A DNA stretch of 64,000 bases, from positions 62,001 to 126,000 of the forward strand of contig NZ_RLIH01000006.1 of assembly GCF_004006535.1 (NCBI RefSeq), given 5' to 3'. Below, piece after piece: positions 50,524-60,253 of this stretch. The notes under the pieces are model-generated. The model had not been told where the DNA came from and ran no database searches. It worked only from the letters and a program-made list of their open reading frames with translations. How positions within the stretch are numbered: position 1 is the first letter of the stretch; each line of letters starts with the position of its first letter. The DNA comes from Anaerosphaera multitolerans. Its GTDB lineage: Bacteria; Bacillota; Clostridia; Tissierellales; Peptoniphilaceae. Made by a program: the position numbers and the translations under genes.

Positions 50524-51771
50524 ATGAAAAAAAATAATGAAATTAAAAAAGTTGTACTTGCTTATTCAGGAGGTTTGGATACTTCCATTACCATCCCTTG
50601 GCTAAAGGAAAATTATGGTTGTGAAGTAATTGCAGTAGTTGGAAATGTTGGACAGGACGACGAATTAGAAGGTTTGGAAGAAAAAGCCATTCAAACTGGA
50701 GCCAGCAAAATATTTATTGAAGACTTAACAGATGAGTTTGTTGAAGACTTTGTATTTGAAACTCTTAAAGCAGGCGCAAAATATGAAGGTAAGTACTTAC
50801 TTGGAACTTCTTTTGCAAGACCTGTAATAGCAAAAAGATTAGTTGAGATAGCTCATAGAGAAGGTGCTGATGCAATTGCCCATGGATGTACAGGAAAGGG
50901 AAACGACCAGGTTCGTTTTGAGCTGGCTGTTAAGGCCTTTGATCCTGATATGGAAATTATAGCTCCTTGGAGAACTTGGGAGCTTAAATCAAGGGAAGAT
51001 GAAATTGAATATGCAAAGGAACGTAACATTCCTCTACCTATGAAAGAAGATAATATCTATTCTGAAGATAGGAATATTTGGCACGTTTCCCACGAGGGAT
51101 TGGATTTGGAATACCCTGATACGGAACCTAATTACGATAATTTCTTAAAGATGTCTGTATCACCTGAAAATGCACCTAATACTCCTACCTATGTTACTAT
51201 CTCCTTTGAAAAAGGAATACCCGTGGCAGTTAACGGAGAGAAAATGTCCGGTAAAAATATAATTAAAGTATTAAATAAAGTCGGCGGTGAAAACGGAGTG
51301 GGTATAGATGATATAATTGAAAATCGTCTTGTAGGAATGAAAGTTAGAGGAGTATATGAAAATCCGGGCGGAGCTATTTTATATAAAGCCCACGAAATCT
51401 TAGAGTCCATAACTTTAGACGGCGATACTCAACACTATAAAGACGTAGTTTCTGTGGAATTTGCCAATGTAGTTTACAATGGTAAGTGGTTTTCACCACT
51501 TAGAGAAGCTCTTTCAGCATTTGTAAACAAGACTCAGGAAACTGTTACCGGAGAAGTAAAATTAAAATTGTACAAGGGCAATATTATTAATGCAGGAGTT
51601 ACATCTCCGTATTCACTTTACAATGAAGAATTTGCTACTTTCGGAGAAGACGGAGTATATGACCAACACGATAGTCAGGGTTTTGTAAACCTATATTCCC
51701 TTTCTACTAAGGTACAATCTATGATGAAGAAAAAACTTAAAAATAATTCAATGACAGGTAATACGCTATGA
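50524..51771 (+). CDS. argG: Argininosuccinate synthase
   Basis: 415 residues from the ATG at 50524, preceded by GGGGGAAG. An in-frame upstream extension runs through the T-box leader and is rejected. ATP-pyrophosphatase P-loop AYSGGLDTS (13-21), [15 protein letters not shown], and substrate-binding IAPWRTWEL and [13 protein letters not shown]. It joins citrulline and aspartate using ATP. Controlled by the triple T-box leader and overlapping argH by 4 nt, so the pair makes arginine from citrulline. No carbamoyl-phosphate or ornithine genes are in the window. Confidence 0.97.
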   Translation: MKKNNEIKKVVLAYSGGLDTSITIPWLKENYGCEVIAVVGNVGQDDELEGLEEKAIQTGASKIFIEDLTDEFVEDFVFETLKAGAKYEGKYLLGTSFARPVIAKRLVEIAHREGADAIAHGCTGKGNDQVRFELAVKAFDPDMEIIAPWRTWELKSREDEIEYAKERNIPLPMKEDNIYSEDRNIWHVSHEGLDLEYPDTEPNYDNFLKMSVSPENAPNTPTYVTISFEKGIPVAVNGEKMSGKNIIKVLNKVGGENGVGIDDIIENRLVGMKVRGVYENPGGAILYKAHEILESITLDGDTQHYKDVVSVEFANVVYNGKWFSPLREALSAFVNKTQETVTGEVKLKLYKGNIINAGVTSPYSLYNEEFATFGEDGVYDQHDSQGFVNLYSLSTKVQSMMKKKLKNNSMTGNTL

Positions 51772-53153
51772 AAATGTGGAGCAGTAGATTTAAAAAGGAA
51801 TTAGACAGTCTTGCCAATGATTTTAATTCCTCCATTGGCATTGACTATAAAATGTATAAAGAGGACATTATGGGCTCAATGGCACATGCCAATATGCTAT
51901 GTGCAACAGGTATAATTACCGATGATGACAACTCTAAAATTCAAAACGGTTTAAAAAATATTCTCTTTGAAATAGATTCCGGAGAACTTGAAATAAATCC
52001 TATGGCTGAAGATATACACATGTTTATAGAAGAAGAGTTGACAGAGAGAATAGGAGATGCGGGTAAAAAACTCCATACTGCCCGCTCTCGAAATGACCAG
52101 GTTTCAGTAGATATTAGAATGTATTTAAAAGCTAAAATTGAAAGCATTGTAATAGACCTGAAGACTTTAATTGAAACTCTTATAGAAGTGGCCAAAGCCA
52201 ATTTAAATACTGTTATGCCCGGTTATACTCATTTACAAGTGGCACAACCTGTAACCTTTGCTCACCATATTATGGCCTATGTTCAAATGCTTACAAGGGA
52301 CATATCCCGATTAATTGACTGCTATAATAGAATGAATGAAAATCCTTTGGGCAGCGGAGCTTTAGCTACTACTACCTACCCCATTGATAGATTTAAAACC
52401 ACTGAACTTTTAAACTTTAAAATACCTACGAGGAACAGTATGGATTCCGTTTCCGACAGAGATTTTATAGTGGAGTTAAATTTTGATATTTCAATGGTTA
52501 TGTTACATCTATCCAGATTTTCCGAAGAAATTATTCTTTGGGCAAGTCAGGAATTTAAATTTATAGAGTTAGATGATTCCTACTCCACAGGTTCATCTAT
52601 TATGCCTCAAAAGAAAAATCCCGATATGGCAGAGCTTGTAAGGGGAAAAAGTTCAAGAGTCTTTGGAAATTTAATGGCTACTTTAAACCTTATAAAGGCT
52701 CTTCCTCTTTCCTATAACAAAGATCTTCAAGAGGACAAGGAAAATATTTTTGACAGTATTGAAACTGTGGAAATGTCCATTTTAATCTTTAATGGAATGA
52801 TGAAGACGCTTAAAGTTAATAAAGAAAATATGCGTGATAAGGCAAAGAGGGGTTTTATAAACGCCACTGATTTGGCTGACTACCTAGTTAAAAAAGGTCT
52901 TCCCTTTAGAGATGCCTACAAAATCACAGGAAATTTGGTCAGTTACTGCGTAGATAAAAACATCTCCCTAGAGGAGTTATCTATGGAAGAATTAACTAAC
53001 TTTTCCGATCTTTTTGAAGCTGACGTCTATAAGTATATAGATTTGGACTATATTCTCTCTCAGAGAAATGTCTATGGAGGACCGAGTCCCGATGCTGTGA
53101 AAAAACAGATCCTAGATACAAAAGCATATGTAGACACACTACAAATAAAATAA
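51768..53153 (+). CDS. argH: Argininosuccinate lyase
   Basis: 461 residues, fumarase/aspartase superfamily. Conserved regions: [13 protein letters not shown] (about 103-115), [10 protein letters not shown] with catalytic-site His155, and the signature [12 protein letters not shown] (275-286), whose second Ser (277) is the catalytic acid/base. It splits argininosuccinate into arginine and fumarate. It overlaps argG as ATGA and ends at a perfect palindromic terminator. Confidence 0.97.
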   Translation: MKMWSSRFKKELDSLANDFNSSIGIDYKMYKEDIMGSMAHANMLCATGIITDDDNSKIQNGLKNILFEIDSGELEINPMAEDIHMFIEEELTERIGDAGKKLHTARSRNDQVSVDIRMYLKAKIESIVIDLKTLIETLIEVAKANLNTVMPGYTHLQVAQPVTFAHHIMAYVQMLTRDISRLIDCYNRMNENPLGSGALATTTYPIDRFKTTELLNFKIPTRNSMDSVSDRDFIVELNFDISMVMLHLSRFSEEIILWASQEFKFIELDDSYSTGSSIMPQKKNPDMAELVRGKSSRVFGNLMATLNLIKALPLSYNKDLQEDKENIFDSIETVEMSILIFNGMMKTLKVNKENMRDKAKRGFINATDLADYLVKKGLPFRDAYKITGNLVSYCVDKNISLEELSMEELTNFSDLFEADVYKYIDLDYILSQRNVYGGPSPDAVKKQILDTKAYVDTLQIK

Positions 53154-53178
53154 AAGTTGGTGATATCACCAACTTTTT
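53152..53178. terminator. Bidirectional terminator between argH and the EF-G-like gene
   Basis: Perfect 26-bp palindrome (53152-53177), AAAAGTTGGTGAT and its complement, followed by Ts on both strands. Confidence 0.85.
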
Positions 53179-53191
53179 ACTTTATATTTAT

Positions 53192-55252
53192 TTATTCTTT
53201 TTGATTTGCCTCTGCTACAATTTTTTCAGCAATATTTGCAGGAACTTCTTCATATCTTACAAATTCCATTGAGAAAGTACCTCTACCCTGTGTCATAGCT
53301 CTTAAATCTATGGAATATTCAAACATTTCAGCTTGAGGAGCTTCGGCAATTAACAGTTGAGAACCGTCTGCCTGCTGGTCCATTCCCAAAATTCTTCCCC
53401 TACGTTTATTCATATCTCCCATTACATCGCCTAAATAAGCGTCAGGTATAGATACTTCAACTTTCATAATAGGTTCAAGAAGTGCTGGTTTTGCCTCTTC
53501 CATTCCCTTTCTAAAAGCAAGAGAAGCTGCCAATTTAAAGGACATTTCATTTGAATCCACATCGTGATAGGAACCGTCATAAAGTACTGCTTTAAAATTA
53601 GTTACAGGATAACCGGCCAGTACTCCCTTTTCCTTAGACTCTATAATTCCCTTTTCAACTGCAGGGAAGTAGTTTCTTGGCACAGAACCTCCAAATACTT
53701 CCTCATCAAAAACAAAATCTTCTTCGCTAGGTTCAAATCTTATCCACACATCACCGTACTGTCCTGCTCCACCTGATTGTTTCTTATGTTTACCTTGAAC
53801 TGATGCAGTGCCTTTAATAGTTTCTCTATAAGGAATTATAAAAGGAACTATATTTACTTCAACGCCAAACATATTCTTTAATTTTTCAAGAATAACATCT
53901 AGTTGTACTTGACCCTGACCTCCAATAGTCAATTGTTTCGTTTCAGGATTTCTTTCAACAGTAAAGCTTGGGTCTTCTTCTCTAAGTCTTCTTAAAGATG
54001 CTGACAATTTTTCTTCATCGCCCTTGGTTTTTGGTTCAATTGCATAATATAATACGGCACTTGGATATTTTATTTTCTTATATTTAACCGGATGAGCTTT
54101 ATCACAAAGGGTATCTCCTGTTTCCGTTACACTTAACTTAGTAGTAGCCCCTATATCTCCCGCTTGAATTTCACTTATTTCAATTTGGTTCTTACCTCTT
54201 ACTACGTAAAGACCGCCCATTTTTTCACTTTGATCCTTTGTGGAATTATAAAGAGCTGTGTCTTTAGTAATCTTTCCGGAAATAACTTTAAATATGGAAA
54301 TTTTTCCTACAAAAGGGTCGGTAACGGTTTTAAATACCACTGCAGAATAAGGTTCTTTAACAGTTCCTTCTCTTTCTTCTCCCTCTTCATATCTAAAGCC
54401 CATATGCGCTCTTTCATCAGCAGGAGACGGCATATAATTCACTATTGTATTTAATAGTATATCTATACCTATTCCCTTTTCTCCGGAGCCAACTAATAGC
54501 GGAACGGCATCTCCCTCAAGTAAAGCGGAAGTAACGCCTCTAAGTAAATCTTCTCTTGTAAATTTTTCACCTGCAAAATATTTTTCCATTAAAACTTCAT
54601 CAGAACCCGCCACAACTTCGGCAATTTCTTCATACATTCTTTCAGTTGCCTTTATTTGATCGTGACTTAATTCAGTTTCTTCAGGTGCTCCATCTTTATA
54701 TTTAAATCCCTTTTGGTAAATTACATCTGTAACTCCTACAAAATCTTCTCCCTCACCGATCGGCACTGAAAAAGGAATTACTTTCTTACCAAAAGCGGCC
54801 TCAAGTTCCTCCATTAATTTTCTGAAGTTAACATTTTCTCCATCTATCTTGTTTACAAAAATAATTCTCGGTAATCCGATTTTTTCAGTGTACTTCCACA
54901 TTCTTTCAGTACCTACCTCTATTCCGGAAGTGGCATCTATTACCATTAACGCCGCCTCTGAAGCACGTAGCGCTCCATAAGCCTCTCCCATAAAGTCTAG
55001 GTAACCCGGAGTGTCAATTATATTAACTTTATAATTTCTCCATTCAATAGGTATTATACTGGTACCTATGGAAGTTCCTCTCTCCATCTCTTCTTTGGAA
55101 AAGTCACTTAAAGTATTTTTTTCAGTAACACTTCCCAGTTTTTTTGTAGCTCCACTTTGATATAGCATAGCTTCTGTAAGATTGGTCTTTCCACTTCCAC
55201 TATGCCCTACTAAGGCCAAATTTTTAACATTCTCCATGTCGTATACCTTCAT
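53192..55252 (-). CDS. Elongation factor G-like GTPase (EF-G paralogue)
   Basis: 686 residues with the full five-domain EF-G layout. G1 is GHSGSGKT (16-23) in place of the EF-G form GHIDAGKT; G3 DTPGYLDF and G4 NKID are intact. The domain IV region has GGSVPRNYFPAVEKGI, and the C-terminal domain V ends RGTFSMEFVRYEEVP. The G1 change and low similarity in domain II mark it as the second EF-G class (FusA2-like, translation factor of uncertain role) rather than the main EF-G. Monocistronic, ideal GGAGG start. A ribosomal protection protein is less likely. Confidence 0.85.
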   Translation of the reverse strand: MKVYDMENVKNLALVGHSGSGKTNLTEAMLYQSGATKKLGSVTEKNTLSDFSKEEMERGTSIGTSIIPIEWRNYKVNIIDTPGYLDFMGEAYGALRASEAALMVIDATSGIEVGTERMWKYTEKIGLPRIIFVNKIDGENVNFRKLMEELEAAFGKKVIPFSVPIGEGEDFVGVTDVIYQKGFKYKDGAPEETELSHDQIKATERMYEEIAEVVAGSDEVLMEKYFAGEKFTREDLLRGVTSALLEGDAVPLLVGSGEKGIGIDILLNTIVNYMPSPADERAHMGFRYEEGEEREGTVKEPYSAVVFKTVTDPFVGKISIFKVISGKITKDTALYNSTKDQSEKMGGLYVVRGKNQIEISEIQAGDIGATTKLSVTETGDTLCDKAHPVKYKKIKYPSAVLYYAIEPKTKGDEEKLSASLRRLREEDPSFTVERNPETKQLTIGGQGQVQLDVILEKLKNMFGVEVNIVPFIIPYRETIKGTASVQGKHKKQSGGAGQYGDVWIRFEPSEEDFVFDEEVFGGSVPRNYFPAVEKGIIESKEKGVLAGYPVTNFKAVLYDGSYHDVDSNEMSFKLAASLAFRKGMEEAKPALLEPIMKVEVSIPDAYLGDVMGDMNKRRGRILGMDQQADGSQLLIAEAPQAEMFEYSIDLRAMTQGRGTFSMEFVRYEEVPANIAEKIVAEANQKE

Positions 55253-55371
55253 GCAATAACCTCCTATATCTTTTATGTATAAATTTTGAAATCGTTTTTG
55301 CTGTTTTTTTACTTTATCATTATATCATATTTAACAGTCTTTTAATAGTTTACTTTAATCAAGCAATAAAA

Positions 55372-55400
55372 AGAACCCGATTTTCAAAAACTCAGGTTCT
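55372..55400 (-). terminator. Terminator of the FASII operon
   Basis: AGAACCTGA/TCGGGTTCT stem on the minus strand (one mismatch), overlapping the fabT stop codon, then T5. Confidence 0.75.
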
Positions 55401-55913
55401 CTTTAAATTCCGTATTCCATCTGTAACTTCAGGCATCAATTCATCAGAGATGATTTTCAACATTCTCTCCAGCTCTGCCAACTCCGCTTCAGTAAATCTC
55501 TCCTTTGCCCTTCTAATTACCAAGTCCATATACTCATTTTTAATATCATAGTACTTATAGAATTTTTCAGTAAGCTCTAAAAAGTACTCTCTCTTATCTT
55601 CTTCAGATTGAACCTTTTTAACATAACCCTTTTTAACAAGATTGTTAACCTTGTAAGTTATATTCGGTTGAGAAATTCCCAAAAATCTTCCTACCTCATT
55701 AATAGTAGGTCTATCTAAAGCGTGAATTACCTCAGTACAAAAGGTCTCAGTCGTAGTTAATGTCGATTCCCTAGTAGCAAAACCCGTAAATATATTTCTA
55801 TAAAAGTTCAATTTAAATTTTTCATAAACCTCATCAAATGTTTTTTCCAGCAATCTGCTCGTCTCCATATTAATATTAACAAATTTCAAAGTTTCGGGCA
55901 AGCGTTTTATCAT
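55392..55913 (-). CDS. fabT: MarR-family regulator of fatty acid synthesis (FabT-like)
   Basis: 173 residues. MarR winged helix: TINEVGRFLGISQPNITYKVNNLVKKGYVKK, wing SEEDKREYFLELT, flanked by long dimerisation helices. Overlap with fabZ (ATGA) and the operon context indicate a FabT-type repressor of the FASII genes that responds to acyl-ACP. It is longer than streptococcal FabT (about 145) by an N-terminal helix. Unusually, it is the last gene of the operon rather than the first. Its operator should lie upstream of accC, outside the window. Confidence 0.8.
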   Translation of the reverse strand: MIKRLPETLKFVNINMETSRLLEKTFDEVYEKFKLNFYRNIFTGFATRESTLTTTETFCTEVIHALDRPTINEVGRFLGISQPNITYKVNNLVKKGYVKKVQSEEDKREYFLELTEKFYKYYDIKNEYMDLVIRRAKERFTEAELAELERMLKIISDELMPEVTDGIRNLKRT

Positions 55914-56338
55914 TCTCCTATTGCAAAAGAAATTTCAGCCTTACAAACTAATTCACCCTTAACATATGCCTCACAAGTTGCAAAACCTATATTGAGTTTC
56001 TGTGACTTTAGCTTTGCAGTTATTTCAAGGGTATCTCCCGGCCTTACCATCTTTAGAAATCTTGCAGATTTAATACTTGTAAAAAAAGCAAGTTTCCCTC
56101 TGTTTTCTTCCGTAGATAGTATTGCAACCGCACCGACCTGAGCCATCGTTTCCACTATTAAAACACCCGGATAAATATGGTTGTTGGGAAAGTGTCCTTG
56201 AAAGACAGGGTCAGAAATACTGATGTTTTTAATTCCCTTTGCATAATCTCCCTCTTTATATTCCACTATCTTATCAACTAATAAAAAGGGATGTCTATGG
56301 GGAAGAATTTCCATTATTTCATTTGAATTATATTCCAT
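55910..56338 (-). CDS. fabZ: 3-hydroxyacyl-ACP dehydratase
   Basis: 142 residues, hot-dog fold. HRHPFLLVDKI (14-24) and the catalytic pair His49 (FQGHFPNN) and Glu63 (LIVETMAQ) are at the same numbers as in Pseudomonas FabZ. It removes water from 3-hydroxyacyl-ACP. There is no fabA or fabM in the window, so the source of unsaturated chains is not visible here. 1-nt gap after fabF. Confidence 0.95.
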   Translation of the reverse strand: MEYNSNEIMEILPHRHPFLLVDKIVEYKEGDYAKGIKNISISDPVFQGHFPNNHIYPGVLIVETMAQVGAVAILSTEENRGKLAFFTSIKSARFLKMVRPGDTLEITAKLKSQKLNIGFATCEAYVKGELVCKAEISFAIGE

Positions 56339-56339
56339 A

Positions 56340-57569
56340 CTAATATCCTTTCATTGCAATTGTAATATTGTGACCGCCGAATCCCAAAGAATTTGACAGC
56401 GCCAACTTAATATCCTGCTCTATTCCTTTATTTGGAACTATATTTAAATCACATTCTTCATCTTCCACTAGGTAATTTACCGTTGGAGGTATGAAAGAGT
56501 TTTCAATTGCAAGTAAAGTTATTATTGCCTCTATAGCTCCGCTTGCTCCAAGTAGATGACCTGTCATAGACTTTGTACTTGATAACTTTAAGTTATAAGC
56601 ATGGTCTTTGAAGGTATTTTTAACTGCTTTAGTTTCTATTTTGTCATTTAAAGGTGTTGAAGTACCATGTGCATTTATATAATCCACATCCTCCAATGTC
56701 ATTCCCGAATTTTTAACTGCCTGCTCCATTGCCATTGAAGCCCAAATTCCGTTTTCTTCCGGAGCTGTTATATGGTTGGCATCACAAGTTATTGCGCCTC
56801 CAACTATTTCTCCGTAAATCTTAGCTCCTCTTTTTAAAGCTGAATTTAATTCTTCAAGCACCAAGACTCCCGCTCCTTCTCCCATTACAAATCCAGCTCT
56901 CTCTTTATCAAAGGGAATACTGGAGCGTTTTATATCGTTACTTTCATTTAACGCCCTCATGGAAGAAAAACCGCCTATTCCCAAATGGTTGATACTGGCT
57001 TCTGCACCACCGGCAAATACCACATCATTATATCCATCTACAATACTTCTATAGCCGTCTAAAATAGCATTATTTGCTGAAGCACAAGCTGTCACGGGAC
57101 ATCCCACATATCCATGTACTCCCAATTCAATAGCTATTTGCGCTGCAGTCATATTGGCAATTACCATAGGAATAAAGAAAGGACTTATCTTATCAAATCC
57201 CTTTTGAGATGCTTTTATAGTTTCCGTTTCAATAGTATCAAGTCCGCCAATTCCGGAGGCCACCATAATTCCCACTCTAGTTGGCTCAAAGTCATTTAAA
57301 TCAATTTTACTGTCTTCTTTTGCATTTCTTGCAGCAGCAATTCCAAATTGATTAACTCTGTCTGTCCTTCTTTGATCCTTCTTATTAAAATAATCACTTG
57401 GATTAAAATCTCTACACTGACAAGCCACCTTAACTCTTAAATCTGAAGTATCAAATCCCTCAATAAAATCAACGGCACTATTACCCTCTTTTACGTTTTT
57501 CCAAAGAGTCTTAATATCATTGCCAATGGGAGATATAAAACCCATTCCCGTAACGACTACTCTCCTCAT
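56340..57569 (-). CDS. fabF: 3-oxoacyl-ACP synthase II
   Basis: 409 residues, ketoacyl synthase with the Cys-His-His triad: Cys162 (VTACASANNA), His301 (NAHGTSTPLND) and His338 (KSMTGHLLGASG). It elongates acyl-ACP with malonyl-ACP. Its start overlaps the fabG end by 4 nt (ATGA). Confidence 0.96.
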   Translation of the reverse strand: MRRVVVTGMGFISPIGNDIKTLWKNVKEGNSAVDFIEGFDTSDLRVKVACQCRDFNPSDYFNKKDQRRTDRVNQFGIAAARNAKEDSKIDLNDFEPTRVGIMVASGIGGLDTIETETIKASQKGFDKISPFFIPMVIANMTAAQIAIELGVHGYVGCPVTACASANNAILDGYRSIVDGYNDVVFAGGAEASINHLGIGGFSSMRALNESNDIKRSSIPFDKERAGFVMGEGAGVLVLEELNSALKRGAKIYGEIVGGAITCDANHITAPEENGIWASMAMEQAVKNSGMTLEDVDYINAHGTSTPLNDKIETKAVKNTFKDHAYNLKLSSTKSMTGHLLGASGAIEAIITLLAIENSFIPPTVNYLVEDEECDLNIVPNKGIEQDIKLALSNSLGFGGHNITIAMKGY

Positions 57570-58297
57570 ATATTCATTCCTCCATCGACAGAAATCACCT
57601 GTCCAGTAATGTAGCCGGCCCTATCTGAGGCAAGAAAAGAAATCAATTCAGCTACATCATCCACTTTTCCATATTTTTGCATTGGAATATTTTTAAGCAT
57701 TTCCTTTTTTACATCTTCATTTAAATTACCTGTCATTTCAGTTTCTATAAAACCCGGCGCTATTGCATTTACTGTTATATTTCTTCTAGCAAGTTCCAGA
57801 GCTAATGTCTTTGTCATTCCGATTATTCCAGCCTTACTTGCCGCATAGTTGATTTGACCTACATTCCCATGAAGCCCCACTATTGAACTCATGGAAATAA
57901 TTCTGCCATATCTTTTTTTCAACATCATCTTAGATGCAAGTTTCATACAGTAGAAAGTGCCATTTAAGTTTACATCTATAACCTTTTGAAAGTCTTCCTC
58001 ACTAAGTCTTAAAGTTAAATTGTCCCTTGTAATCCCTGCATTATTTACTAAAACTTCCAAAGAGTTAAACTTTTCCGAAATTTTTTCAAACATAGCTTCA
58101 CAATCTGCGTAATTGGAAACGTCGCCCTTTACTTTTAATACTTCCACATTTTTTTGCAAAAGTTCTGCTTCAAGCTTTTCAGCATCTTCTAAATTTCTAT
58201 AATTTATAACAATATTCATATCATCATCTGCTAGCTTTAAAGCAATTGCGCGACCTATTCCCCTAGTAGCACCGGTAATAAACGCTGTCTTACTCAC
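57566..58297 (-). CDS. fabG: 3-oxoacyl-ACP reductase
   Basis: 243 residues from the GTG at 58297, which has GGAGG 9 nt upstream inside fabD; a TTG six codons earlier has no site. With this start, the short-chain dehydrogenase catalytic residues fall at Ser138, Tyr151 and Lys155, the same as in E. coli FabG. NADPH-binding TGATRGIGRAIA and NNAGITRDN are present. It reduces 3-oxoacyl-ACP. It overlaps fabD by 8 nt. Confidence 0.96.
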   Translation of the reverse strand: MSKTAFITGATRGIGRAIALKLADDDMNIVINYRNLEDAEKLEAELLQKNVEVLKVKGDVSNYADCEAMFEKISEKFNSLEVLVNNAGITRDNLTLRLSEEDFQKVIDVNLNGTFYCMKLASKMMLKKRYGRIISMSSIVGLHGNVGQINYAASKAGIIGMTKTLALELARRNITVNAIAPGFIETEMTGNLNEDVKKEMLKNIPMQKYGKVDDVAELISFLASDRAGYITGQVISVDGGMNI

Positions 58298-59216
58298 CTT
58301 GTATTTCCTCCACAAATTTTAAGTACTCATCATATGTGGAAATAGTACTTACTTTAATCTTCCTGTCCACTTTTCTCATAAAGCCCTTTAAGACATTATT
58401 AAAACCAATTTCCACAAATAAATCTACACCATCTTTAACCATATTTTTTAAAGCATCTTCAAATCTTACAGTCCTCATAACCTGTTTTATCATCATCTCT
58501 TTAACGTCCTCATCACTTCGTTGCTTTCCTGTGAGATTGTAGTACATATCAACTGTTTCCACTTTAAAGTCCACAGTTTTAAAAAAGTTTTCCAATTCCT
58601 TTGCAGCATCTTTCATATATTCCGTGTGAAAAGGTCCTGAAACTTTTAACTCTATAGCTTTACTTCCCATTTCCTTTAAACTTTCCACTGATGCCAGTAC
58701 AGCACTTCGCTCACCTGAAATCACAATTTGTCCGGGACAGTTTAAATTGGAAATTGAAGCAAAGTTTTTTTCATCACTGTGTTTTGTTACCACTTCACTT
58801 ACAATATCCTCAGATGAACCTACAATTGCATACATTAAAGTATCTATATTCTCCGAGCTTTTCTTCATTGCCTCTCCTCTAAATTCGGCAATTTTTAAAG
58901 CATCTTCTGCCCTGAGCACACCTGAAGAGTAAAGCGCTCCATATTCCCCAATACTTAAACCTGCTGTGGCATCAGGTGAAATTCCCTTTTCTTTTAAAAG
59001 TTTTGTCACCATTATTTGGAAGGCAACTAATGCAACTTGAGTATTTTCTGTTTCCTTTAAAGTTTTCTCATCACTGAAAAAGGACAGTTCCTTTACATTT
59101 TTTTCAATATCTATGGAGTCATAAAATTCCTTCGCCGCCTGTGAATTCTCATAAAAATCAAGACCCATACCGGGCTTTTGGCTTCCCTGTCCTCCATATA
59201 AAAAAGCTATCTTCAT
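58290..59216 (-). CDS. fabD: Malonyl-CoA:ACP transacylase
   Basis: 308 residues. GGQGSQKPGMG near the start, catalytic Ser88 in GLSIGEYGAL and His197 in SGPFHTEYM. It moves malonyl groups from CoA to ACP. It overlaps the upstream FabK-like gene by 4 nt. No acpP gene is found in this operon. Confidence 0.95.
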   Translation of the reverse strand: MKIAFLYGGQGSQKPGMGLDFYENSQAAKEFYDSIDIEKNVKELSFFSDEKTLKETENTQVALVAFQIMVTKLLKEKGISPDATAGLSIGEYGALYSSGVLRAEDALKIAEFRGEAMKKSSENIDTLMYAIVGSSEDIVSEVVTKHSDEKNFASISNLNCPGQIVISGERSAVLASVESLKEMGSKAIELKVSGPFHTEYMKDAAKELENFFKTVDFKVETVDMYYNLTGKQRSDEDVKEMMIKQVMRTVRFEDALKNMVKDGVDLFVEIGFNNVLKGFMRKVDRKIKVSTISTYDEYLKFVEEIQGE

Positions 59217-60253
59217 CTTTCCCCCATAAGTTTTTCTATAACATCTTTTACAGTAGTTATTTCATCTATTGAATCTATATTTTCTCCTGAAAACACTACA
59301 TTTAACCTACCTTTAGCACTTTCACAAAGAGCCTTTGAAATACAGTAAGGAGTCTTTCTTGGATCACAAGTCTTTAGACAATCAATACATCTTCGCTTTT
59401 GAACCTTTGAATAATCTATTCCCTTTAGAAAGTCATTTTTTATAGCCCTTGCCCAAAATCCCACAGGACTTAAAATAATTTCCAAATCTGAGTCCTTTGA
59501 ATCAACTATTGCTTGTTTAAAATTAATATGGGCATCACATTCTTCAGTTGCAATAAAAGGTGTTCCCACCTGAACTCCATCTGCCCCTAAATCCTTCATC
59601 CTCAACCTGTCTTCTAAAGTTCTAATTCCTCCTGCAGCGAAAGAATAAATTTTCTTTCCCCTTTCAGTTTTTAACTCCTTTAAAAGTTCAAATACATCAG
59701 CTACTATATCTTCCAATTTTACTGTTTCTATTTCTTCTCTTTTAAAGCCTAGATGACCTCCTGCCTTAGGTCCTTCCACCACTACAAAATCAGGCAGTCT
59801 ATCATACCTCTTCTTCCAAGTCTTTAGAATTAAAGCTAAAGCTCTCTTGCTGGAAACTATAGGAGCTATCAACGTTTCCTTTCCAACCAGTTCAGGCAGG
59901 TTTAAAGGAAGTCCCGCACCACAGATCACAGCATCAGCCCCATATTCACTTGAAGCTCTTACAAGTTCTTCATAGTCCTTTGCCGCAGTCATAACATTTA
60001 CGCCAATTAAACCCCTGCCTCTGGCAATGGCTTTAGCTTTTTCAATCTCTTTTTTTAAAGCGGCTTTACTTTTAGCCAGAGGATCCTTTAAAAAACCCTC
60101 TTCTCTATATCCTATATCCACCCCGGATATTACACCCATGGCTCCTTCTCTAGCCACTGAACCCGCTAAATTTCCAAGGGATATACCAACTCCCATTCCA
60201 CCTTGAATAATGGGAATGTCCATTTCCTTATTAAAAAAACTCACTTTGCACAT
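59213..60253 (-). CDS. FabK-like flavin reductase/nitronate monooxygenase with C-terminal cysteine cluster
   Basis: 346 residues, FMN-binding TIM barrel of the NPD/FabK family: IIQGGMGVGIS (15-25), AGGHLGF with His167, SFAAGGI and GADGVQVGTPFIAT. It has an extra C-terminal region with five cysteines (289, 292, 296, 304, 310; CIDCLKTCDPRKTPYC) that is absent from FabK and could hold a metal or Fe-S centre. It overlaps fabK by 13 nt and fabD by 4 nt, so it is tightly embedded in the FASII operon. It may be a second enoyl reductase or an oxidoreductase acting on toxic or unusual acyl groups. Confidence 0.8.
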   Translation of the reverse strand: MCKVSFFNKEMDIPIIQGGMGVGISLGNLAGSVAREGAMGVISGVDIGYREEGFLKDPLAKSKAALKKEIEKAKAIARGRGLIGVNVMTAAKDYEELVRASSEYGADAVICGAGLPLNLPELVGKETLIAPIVSSKRALALILKTWKKRYDRLPDFVVVEGPKAGGHLGFKREEIETVKLEDIVADVFELLKELKTERGKKIYSFAAGGIRTLEDRLRMKDLGADGVQVGTPFIATEECDAHINFKQAIVDSKDSDLEIILSPVGFWARAIKNDFLKGIDYSKVQKRRCIDCLKTCDPRKTPYCISKALCESAKGRLNVVFSGENIDSIDEITTVKDVIEKLMGER

